Below, piece by piece: positions 1 to 10,100 of a DNA stretch of 64,000 nt. The stretch comes from Halictus rubicundus (Eukaryota > Arthropoda > Insecta > Hymenoptera > Halictidae). The position numbers and the translations under genes are program-made. Under the pieces are notes generated by a model that saw only the letters and a list, made by a program, of their open reading frames with translations, had not been told where the DNA came from and did not search any database. How positions within the stretch are numbered: position 1 is the first letter of the stretch; each line of letters begins with the position of its first letter. The stretch is taken from NCBI RefSeq assembly GCF_050948215.1, contig NC_135155.1, forward strand, positions 19,185,001 through 19,249,000. The letters run 5' to 3'.

Positions 1-542
1 TCCCGTCTATCCATGGGCGAATTAATTTCGACGTTGACCAACGTTCCGCGTGCCGTCGCGGTGGGAACGCTAGAAAACCATCACGCGGAAACGTTTTGCC
101 GGTCAGAATTGATGCTCGTTCTACCATCGAGGAGCAGAAATTACGTTCTCCAGTTACCACCGCGCCGGCACCACTGATTAACGTTATTTTTGGCGATTTG
201 CCAAACGGCCATCGCCGCGAATTCCGTGGACAACCGACGACAATTCCTTGCCGCTGCTAGCCACCGGCGCGAAAAATTCCGTTGCCCTCCTCACTCTCGA
301 TCATGCTTCCCTATCCCGACCGGAGTAACGCACAACCACAGAATAAATTACGGCAGAAGTTCTTCGAGGTAAAAATAGCTGTTCGAATCAGGATTCCGCG
401 TGCGAAACTATTGCAGCGACTTTGGTAAAAGTGACTTTTCTCAGAGAAATGTTCAAGAGTCTCAATTGCTTTCAAATACATACTGAGAATTGTTTGTAGA
501 ATTTTTTGGAAAATATTCCCGGCATTTGAAATTGTAAAGGGA

Positions 543-790
543 CCCAATTACCGTGGGGATACCAATTACTGTGCCTATATTAATTATACTTATTTTTAAA
601 GCATACTGAATATTAAAAAAGAGATATATAAGGTATATATTGACTGATTTTAATGAAGAAAATTTAATATCTTTTTTTTAATATTCATTATGCTTTAAAA
701 ATAAATATAAATATATAAAGTATAATAAGTATAAATAAGTATTAATATAGACCTAATAAGTATTATTATATAGACACGGTAATCGGATTT
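543..790. repeat. Imperfect palindromic element (MITE-like), AT-rich
   Basis: The two halves are imperfect reverse complements. A tract around 587-632 (ACTTATTTTTAAAGCATACT and neighbours) pairs with the reverse complement of 668-712, and the outer parts share ATTACyGTG near 566 and, inverted, near 776. There is no coding capacity. The shape fits a non-autonomous foldback or MITE copy. Boundaries are approximate and no target-site duplication was identified. Confidence 0.55.
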
Positions 791-1187
791 AATGGAAATG
801 TATAATATTCGTGTTGAATAGTTTCCATTTGAAATTCTCATCACGAGTCAGACTGAATATTGAACAGTCAAGGGGTGAAACACGAAATCGAATCGGAATC
901 AAAAGCGCGTAAAACGCATCCCCTGGAAAGGGTGCGTGGGACCTCGACTCTAGTTCGCTTAATTACCCAGCCTCCGATGTAGCGACTATTTCGGATTAAG
1001 AGAGATCTGGATACACCTTTTGCTCGGACGCCGGTGTGTTTATGCTTTATAGGTATCTTTGTAAGGTGACGTCACCGACACGGACGAACGAATGGGAGGA
1101 TAAAACCGGACTGACTGGTGGCGTTCTCCGAACGGGAGGTTCACCACACCGCGACCCACGATCGGAGATAATCTCGTGGAAACGGGC

Positions 1188-1191
1188 AGAG

Positions 1192-1242
<51 letters not shown>

Positions 1243-1248
1243 GAGAAG
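1188..1248. repeat. GA microsatellite
   Basis: A near-perfect (GA)n tract interrupted by one GGGA. The Arg-Glu and Ser-Leu open frames that cross it are simple-repeat translations and are not genes. Confidence 0.9.
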
Positions 1249-2899
1249 GGGAAACGATAAAAAGAAACATGAAAAATAATGGCGGATTTTTTGTGCGGCC
1301 CACCGAAAATCGAAAAGCCCCGAGCCGCTCCGAAACTATCAGGTCGCCCGGTTAGCATCGTCGTGGACAATGTACGTTATTATCGGTCGCATTATGTCAG
1401 GCTAATTACATGTTATCTCGAAGCCGGCGAGTCTGCTTGTAGGAGCCGATTAACAAGCGACACCCGGCCGCTTGATGCATGAACGCATATTCTTCGTACT
1501 CTTTTTTTGTTTCTCCTTTTATTGGGTTCAACGATTAGAAACATCGATTCCTCGGGCCGAGTCTGAACGACGATAGCAGTCAACGGGGAAAGTAAACGTG
1601 GGCTAAATCCGCGCTGAAACCGGAGTCGTGTGTGAAATACTGATTATTTCGGGATCGTGGATTTTTTCGTTGGTTTTCAAGGCTGCGGACCGGACGAGCC
1701 GGGGAACAGAACGAGAAAATAAACCGAGGACGAGGCGGAAAACGAGGTCGGCCGAGGAACGCGCGAATTATGCAGTGCCCATGGCTATTTTCTCAATCTC
1801 GGATAGATAAACAAATTCGAGTAAAAATTCGTCGAAAGATGTTAAAGAACGATTTGACGTTTCTTTTCTCTTCTGAAATATAAGTCTTCTTATTGCTTGG
1901 TATATTTGCTGATGTCTCTGTGGTTTGTGGTAGGATTACCGTGCAAGCTAGAAACGAATAGGATAATTTGACCGGTAGTAATTTTTGCGCGTACTCTGCG
2001 ATGTGTTTTGTATTTGGAGGAAATAGAAATCTAAGCGTAGAGTTCGATTAGTTTGTTCGGGCAATCACCTAAGTCGACCCACGTTCAAGCAGTGACAAGC
2101 ACAACGTAAACCGCAGCAGGAGCAACACTCGCGTGACACATGTCACAATCGTGTCACAACACCGGTCGATCGGTCGCAGAAGCAAGCCGACCCGAGACTG
2201 AGCCGTCGGCCGGTTTCGAATGCCGCCGAAGCCGATCGGCTGCGGACGCGACTCGCCGAGCCTAACCGAGCACTGCCGAGATGCGGCGACCGTCTACGGA
2301 AATCGACGGGGAATAGTCGCCCGCGGGATTCAAAACCATCCGAATCTTGACTGTTTTAACGCTTCTATGCGTGTTTCGAGTCTATGTTAACACCACTCTG
2401 GTATGTTGGCTTATATTTAATTAGCATCTTATTGGAATCAAATTGATTGATTCTTTATTTATTTTTATATATATTTTGAAATAGTCTCCGAGTTTTTTGC
2501 AAAATTAATTGCTATTTTCTTTAAGTATACGTGTTGTAGAATATATGTGCAAAAGGATTTGATAGTTGTAGGCGTTTAAAGAATGTATTAATGTTTATAT
2601 TCATATTAATGTTATCAAATAATTTTAAGTATTACCTATATTTGTAACATGTATGAACAGTTTTACTTCAACTATTCGTACATTCTAACATAATTTCCTT
2701 TTTCGTGGAGCATAACATTAATCAATGAATAGCGCGCTTTTTATTTTGCAATATTACCTAATTACTTGCATTGCTTACCTGCAGATTTCTATTAAATACC
2801 CTTTGTCTCGTCGCAAATTACTATTAATTTTGTACTATTTGCTGCAAATGTAATCTTACCAATCTAAACACACACGAGAGATTATTATATATCAAACAC

Positions 2900-2905
2900 T
2901 TTATT
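2900..2905 (-). terminator. Candidate poly(A) signal for the SESTD1-like gene
   Basis: A minus-strand AATAAA about 1.2 kb downstream of the stop codon at 4126. It is only a hexamer match in AT-rich DNA, so the assignment is weak. Confidence 0.25.
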
Positions 2906-3104
2906 TACAAAATTGACGGAGAAAGCCATGCGTAGGGTAAAAATGTTACAAATACAACCATAATTAGCGGTAATTAGGACTGTCATTCCAAACAGAAATA
3001 GTCGTTTTTGATTTTCGAGTTAGGTGTTAAGGTGTTAACTTATCTATGATTGTTGTGCTTGAAATACGTACATATATTGTCTAGGAATGTATTCAACCCG
3101 ATAC

Positions 3105-3300
3105 TACTGATGATTATACTGCGAATTTTTATGCAAAATAAATATTGTCTGCATTAATTACGAATATGAGAATTTTTTTTGTTTCTTCTCATAATAATAT
3201 CAATTAATCAAAAATAACACGAGAGTATTTCCACAAATGCAGTTTTATCACAAATGCATAAAATTCGCAGTCTAGCGGTGATATTTGCATGCATTAAATA
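3105..3300. repeat. Copies of an AT-rich dispersed repeat
   Basis: Two diagnostic sub-motifs are present. One resembles ATGCAAAATAAATATTGTCT with following GCAT (about 3130-3155). The other resembles AAATGCATAAAATTCGCAGT (about 3252-3272). The same motifs recur near 7937, 31807, 32325 and 32485, which marks a family of degraded interspersed repeats. Edges are not defined. Confidence 0.45.
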
Positions 3301-3898
3301 TTCTTGTTTGTGGTAGATATACGTTCAATGAAACTTAATTTTCTCTCACAATACGAATCCCATTATTTACTTCACTATAACGTTCTAAAACTAATCTACC
3401 AACTTCGTCAGATTATTTTTTAATCTCAACGGTGGTCATTGCAAGCAACATACTGTGTCGGAGTTACAATTGTCTGTCATCTATAATCATCGGTTACTTC
3501 TACAGATGCGCTTCTGATGCATAAATAAAGTAAAACTATATCCCTAATTTTATCACTACAAAGATCTTAGCATCATCTAAAAAACACTTTTCAATATTTT
3601 TCACAACATTATTACAATTGACAGAAAAAACTATAGTTTTAAGTGACAGTCTCGTGTGAACGCTGCAAAAAACAATTTTTTTTCAAAACGATGGTACATC
3701 TTACATTCTAACATTTTTTGTAATTGATTTAGCTGCTCGTTCGTCGTACAGAACAAAATCTTAACCAATTTTCTCTCCTGTAATCACCATAATTTTGTCA
3801 TTTCGATATGTTTAAGCATCAAATTTTAGAAAAGTATTTTTAACCACGTGAGACTGCCCCCTTAATTCTAGACATGGATGCACATAAATCACACATAC

Positions 3899-4120
3899 TG
3901 CTAGGCAGTGTCGCCAGATCAAGACTCGTGTCCCTACCCTAAATTCCCCTTTTACCGCGCTATGCCCGACGCTCCGACGCGGTCCGGTCACGTGACGCGT
4001 TTCATCGCAGTTTTGCATGCGTCGCAATGTCACGTGACCAATCCGGAACTGGCAGAGAGGGGGTAACTTTTTCCCCTCGATTCGTGCTCCCTCTCCTGAT
4101 CTGGCGACGCTGCTGCTAGG
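3899..4120. mobile_element. Small TIR element (MITE-like) just downstream of the SESTD1-like stop
   Basis: The left end TGCTAGGCAGTGTCGCCAGA (3899-3918) and the right end around 4096-4120, which contains TGATCTGGCGACGCTG, are inverted copies of each other; GTCGCCAGATCA is identical in both. The element is about 220 bp with no coding capacity. Its core carries two palindromic CACGTG boxes (within 3985-3999 and 4028-4040), themselves part of an inner inverted repeat. The right end lies 5 bp from the TAG stop of the minus-strand gene, so it would be transcribed in that gene's 3' UTR. Target-site duplication not resolved. Confidence 0.5.
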
Positions 4121-4125
4121 GGCAG

Positions 4126-7100
4126 CTAGCTTGCGTTAGACGGCGGCAAACGACGTCGATTCTCGTTAACACTGGAAAGCTCGACGAAACTCTGCTGCAC
4201 GGAGTAACGATCGAAGCATGCAGCCTCGTGGCTGCAATTGCAGCTGCAGCAACATTTGCCATTGATCGAGGGTTTGCCGTCTATCGGACTCACCTTCCTC
4301 GCTTTTTCGAGGAAATCTTGTCCCTCCAGACTGTCCTCCCTTTTCGTCGGTGACATTTCAATCCCGCTGTCTTCGTGATGCCTAGTGTACTCTTTCAATG
4401 ACAGCGTCATCTCCTTCGCGGTGTCCACAGCCGTCACAAACGGTTTCGGTTCTTCGGTCCTACCACTGATTTTTGTGTACTTTATTGTACGTTCGCCGTC
4501 GTCCGATTTTGTTGACAATTCGTCTCTGCGACTGTACGATTCACCTGTCGCATATAGTTTTCGATCTATAGTGCCATCCGGGCCATTAAACGTTAATGAA
4601 TTTCGTCACAGATACAAAAATATAAACTATAAAATTGCGTGTTACTTGTTTGAATATTTTGTAAATCCAAAAGATTTGTATTGTGTATGTAAGGAATATA
4701 TAAAATGTGGTCTCTATAATGACGAACGCCCAGGAGATTAAAAATGAACGAATCTCACTTTTCGATCCGAGCTCCGCTTCGTGGTGATGTCCATTCGTTT
4801 TCTCATGGGCTTCCGGTGTCACGATGCGTTCGAGATCTTTGATTTCTTTCACATCAACGTTTTCGCGATGATCTTGCACAGTGTTGGATATCACTTTGTA
4901 CGATGCGACTCCCAACCGTGTATCGTGGGATACACGTAAAGTTGTCGTCTCCGTGACTTCCTTTACGATCTTGCCGGATTTGTCCTGCGGCAAAAAATAT
5001 TAAAACAATATCTTCAAGAAAAAATTTAATTATTAGAAGAAATGTTATTTTATTGTTATTAATTCTTGACGTACCTCCACAATCCTTTCCATAGTAACAA
5101 ATTTATCAACTTTCTTTTCCCCGTTCTGCTCAGAAATTTCTGGTTTCGAAACTTCGATCAACGTCGCCGATTTTTCTAATTCAGGAACCTTTGGAAGCTC
5201 ACTTTGCCTAATTACAGACGATGACATTGTCGCGTCAGCAGTGGTAATTTTCGAGTCTTCAACGTTCCGCCTGTATGAATTCGAGAAACGAGAAAATTAT
5301 TACGCATTATTCCTAAACAAATTATCTAGAATATTACGTTACTGCATAGATTCTTATGACTGACTTTTCGCTTGATACAACAAGTAAAAACTCTCATCTA
5401 TTTCAATGAACTACATGTGTAAATCCAATTCAAAACAGCGAAAATATTACAAGACATAGTAAAAATATAGTAATAGTAACAAAAACACACATTTTTTTAT
5501 TAGAAAAGTGTGCATTTGCTAGATATTCAGGTAACGTATCATTCACGATCATGACCCCTGTTGCAACGTAATATTTTCTGTCTCTATATCATACCAAGTA
5601 TCGCACACTGGCGTCATGGTTGCTGGAGCAGCAAGGTCTTCGCATTCTGGGGACGTGACGAAGGATTCGCTCCTTGACCGACCTGTTGGAGTTGTCGAAC
5701 ACTCGGTGGCAGTCACGTAACACTCCACGTTTGAATCGTCGGCTACACTTTCATCGCAAGACTTGTCGACAATATCCTGTCGCGAACAGAAATAATCTAG
5801 AGTTTCGTATCACCGCGTTACTCAACACTCGGAAAGCGCACGGTTCTAACGATTGCACATATGACAACTTCAATAATATTCTAGATATGTAAAATTATAT
5901 TATAAATCAATAGCAGAATCCCCGCTTCATCAGAAAATATAAGTATTACTATAAAAATGTAATATATTGCAATGTAACAATAATTTCTAATTATCGTCTA
6001 GAATGATAAACCTAACCTACCTGACCTAATACGATCTAGTAATCGACTATGAGTGATTCAATTATTGGTATTTGCATTGAACCGTCAATACTCTGATATA
6101 TGGATGAAAAGTTGAGGCACGTGAAACCATTTTTCGCCGAATTTTGTCGGTAACGTAGTCACTCTACCTTATCGCGAATCTACGGAGTCTTGACTCTTAA
6201 CGTTAACTTACAGAACAACTTAATTTCGAGATTCCCCCAAAATTAAAATAATTAAATTAGGTTTCCCGAAAATTTCGAGATTCCCATCTTACCTCTACAA
6301 CGTCATCTGTTTGCTTACTCCCAGCAGCATCGAGACCACGGTTCAAATAAGGATCGAGACGATCGCTATCAGTGGCAGCAGCACTCTTCTCTGCAAGCTT
6401 CGCAGCACTCTGCAGGACCGGGGACGAAACTCTATCAACCCCGATGCAACTTCCATTCGCCGATGATGCTGGCGCCGTCGAAGACGAGGATGTCAACGGT
6501 CCCTTCGGGGTGGTGGTCGAGAACGTAGACACGGATCTCGGTTGAAATTGTGGGGCAGGTGTGGATGAACTGATCATCGGAATCGAGGGAGCGTTTGTGG
6601 TAGCGATCGACGAGATTCCAGCGGAGATCGGTTGAATCGACGAGGATGCGCCGGAGGTGGAGGCGGGCAAAGAGAACAAGGACGAAGTGGAGGACATGGC
6701 TGACGATGACATTGGAACTGGCCGAGTCCTGGCGCCCGCCTCGCAGAGTCTTGCGTCCAGCTTCTCAGCGAGCCGCGTTACTTCCGCCAGCCTTGCTGAG
6801 ATCGCCTCCACCGCTGTCAAGTTACTGACTTTGCCCGAGGCATCCTCGGCTTCAGACATTCTAGAAAAATAAATTTCCGTCGTTCACTTCCAACTATTAA
6901 TAGAGTTTCCCTAGACGGAGGTCCGCGGACTCTGCGAACGATACATACACCGCCGCGTGATTACTAACATCCACGCTGACAGGCAAGCTCCACGGACGTC
7001 TGTTTAGGGTTTCGGTCACGTCTTCGCGGAGCGACTTGCCGCCGATGGTAAAATGTGTTTGAGAAAACGAAGTGAGCGGAGGGAAGCTAAGGGACCCCGA

Positions 7101-10100
7101 AGCTAACCGATTAATAACTATAGCCCGGACTAAATACGTTCATGACAAAAACGTTAACGTCCTTCAGGGTAGACCGTACACCATACACCGACACAGACAA
7201 ATATTTAAAAATTCAATACCGGACAGTGCCAGATCTTTATGCAAAATAAAACCTGGAGTCCAGTGGAAATGTCTTTCTCCCTTTGATCAGCTTAACAAGC
7301 TGACTTTGACAGTCTCAAATTCTTTTAATCTTTCTAATAATTCCAATTTCACTAACTCATTTCTGTCACGAAATGTAACATATGTCATTCTACTAGACAC
7401 CCACTTAATCGTTGGGCGATGGATGTGCTAAATTTGATCATTAAGGATGATTAAAGGTCCATCGATCAGTTATCGCCGAGATAATTAAACGTAGCGAGGC
7501 GGATTCAGAAAACGTCAAATTTCAAAATTGTTATATAATGGACAGTGACAGCGCCACGCCGCAGCGTTGTGGACCAGATGGTGGTTCCAATGTGGGGCGT
7601 AGTTCTAATTTCGGTGGACCAAGTACCGCCGAATCTGCGGAGCAATACGTTTGAGCGGCATTTTCAATCTTTACTGCACACAATAAAATACTGCTCGGTC
7701 TTCGACATGGCGCATCACTTTCGATCATCGAAAATAGCTTTTTCATTGCTATTTTGATAGCTGATAACTAGAGTACGGATGCTTATGCAACGTTAAAATT
7801 GTTTGAATCGGTTGCATGAACGAGGTGTTAAATAAACATTGATTTCGTCTCTTAACAATTTCAATGAATTGAAAATAATAATGAAATATATGTACATGTT
7901 TAAATGTTTCAGACTATACTGTACCTCCCAATTCTTGTCATAAATGCGTAAAATCTACAGTATAACAATAACCGCAAATACAGTCTACTGTCTAGATTAT
8001 CCATATAAAAATCTGAATACAGTTTGCTGGATAAAAAATTTAAAAAAAATCGTTCTACGTGCGATTAATCAAATATTTTGATTTTTCACTTTTATTCGCG
8101 TTCTACCACGTCACAGCAAATTATCACTAACACTTGATAGTTCATGTAAACTAATCGAAGATGAACGATTATTAACAGATAATAAATTTTCACAGGTACT
8201 ACCTAAAATAGTAAACATTAATATTACTCTGTTTTTAATCATTTAAATGTTCGTGTTCCGTTACATCACAGTAAGTTATTGTTAATATCTAGAGGAATAT
8301 ATTTAGAGATGAACAATTTCTAACAGATATTCAATTTAAACTTGTACCACCGAATTAATGAATATTACTGTTTTCTCCGATTTGAATAACTTAAATACCG
8401 GCGTTGCATCGTATCGCAGAAAAGTATTACCAATGTTTAATCGTTTACATAATTATTCGGACATAATCGCGTGTACCCTCGAAAATTCGACAATTCCAAA
8501 ATACGCGTACGTAAACGATCGTAAGCACTGGTTCCCGGATTCGATTTGGCGGCCATTTATCTGCGTATTCGCAACATGGATCGAAGCCAACCACAAATCG
8601 CTTTCGAAACCAGAAAGCATCTACACGTGTATTATTTAAAACAAAGTTGATCTCGGAACAACGGTGCGTCTCTGATAAGAGCTTGAAATAAATGTAACAG
8701 CTGGTTGTGAAAAATATAAAAAGACGAATGCAGCGATGCAGTTTCAACGGTACTTGGTTTATGTTGGCCCGCTGCCAACGAACTACATTTTCCGGATTTA
8801 AAATCTGACGGAGCCGCGTGGATTTCTCAGCTCGCGGACTCGAATTCGACATGGAGAAGGTGCACGTAACAGTTCCAATGGCCCTGACCGTCCTCGTGCT
8901 TCGTGAAAATGGAACGTTGGTCCTCTACGAATACAAACGTCAACGGAGAGGAGACACGGTTGACCCATATTTACCTAATCAACGCGTGGGTGTGCGACAA
9001 AACTCAACCGCGGTGCGCATCTATCATCGTTTCGAAGTGCTACGCTCCGCGACGAAACAATTCGAATAACTCAAACCACATTTTGACAATTATCGACGAC
9101 TGGACCAACAGCCTGGTACGAGCCGAGGACTTTGACAGGTGAGTCGATTTATTTGTCACAGAGCTACGTTACTGGGAGCAATCGATTAGAGATTCGGACG
9201 ATCGAATTAGGATCGAATTTTCGACTTATCGAAAGGTTCCAAGATTTTTCCATAGATAGAGTTGACAAGGGGGATCGTTGTTAATGGTATCTCGAAACGA
9301 CGGACTTACATGCACCGATTTCAAGGTGTAGGTGACTCTTCGACGTGCAGCCATGGACTGACACACAGTCTCCGTTAAAAACGGAGGTGGCCGTCGACGT
9401 GCCTCGTTGCCCCGCACCTCTTATTACCAGCTCCGGTCGCCGCGATCTTTCTTTCGACGAGATTATAGTAACTCTCCGGAGCTGATGCGGCGCGGCGCGG
9501 CGCGGCGGCTCTCTTCGATTCCGCGGATACGTGGACGATGACCGAATTATCCGAGCGTTTTATTGCTTTAACCCGATTGCACCGGATATATCGGACGAGA
9601 AAAATCCAAGGACACACGTGTCGATCGAGAAAATTCGACGGCGAGGAGGAACGATGCCAAATGTCTGGTTTTCTCTTTTTTTTTTTTTGTGAAAACCGGC
9701 GACACCGGATGTTCAAAGTTGTTTACAGATTGAGACACTTTTGCGGAAGTAATCTGTTAGCGATACACCCCCAGGCAAGCACGCATGTTCAAATTTTCCA
9801 GTGTAAATATACGATTTTGTGTTTTATATATAGAGAAATCACTGTACTCGGAACTGGTCGTTTAAATTTTTCTACCGACAGAATTCACAACCGTAATGAA
9901 ACTGGTGTCCTACGCTAACAATATTTTTGAAATAGCGTCAAGAATTTCTTCCGAAACGCTTATGATCGCTGTCGTACTTGCCGTTGATGGCACAGAGGTT
10001 CCTTCAGTCTTGTTCTCAAGAGTCGACCCAACCGCACCATTCGGCCGACTTCCAGCAGAAGCTTTTCTCGATCGCCCAAGATGTCCCTTATCTGTGCCCT

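Larger units (their letters stand above)
1..2340. other. Left flanking non-coding region, partly GC-rich
   Basis: No supportable coding exon was found. Stretches at about 1-330, 880-1200, 1280-1480 and 2040-2340 are clearly more GC-rich and CpG-rich than the AT-rich sequence between them. This would fit promoter or untranslated-exon sequence of a gene off the left edge, but no start codon, splice pair or core promoter could be tied together. Short open frames here are low-complexity translations or lack splice context. Confidence 0.4.
2341..3898. other. AT-rich spacer, probable 3' UTR and downstream region of the minus-strand gene
   Basis: No coding exon is visible. On the minus strand an AATAAA hexamer (TTTATT on the plus strand) lies at 2900-2905, about 1.2 kb beyond the stop codon of the SESTD1-like gene, and another near 2739. 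Either could be the polyadenylation signal. The stretch also holds diverged copies of the AT-rich dispersed repeat listed at 3105. Confidence 0.4.

Noticed and set aside
1036..1370. Open frames on both strands across the GA tract
   Set aside because: They are translations of a dinucleotide repeat (Arg-Glu or Ser-Leu) with no flanking coding signal.
6257..6859. A separate gene starting at the ATG at 6859
   Set aside because: The ATG directly follows a TTTCTAG acceptor. The encoded SNLTAVEAISARL segment continues the SESTD1 alignment, and the phase fits the preceding exon through a GC donor.
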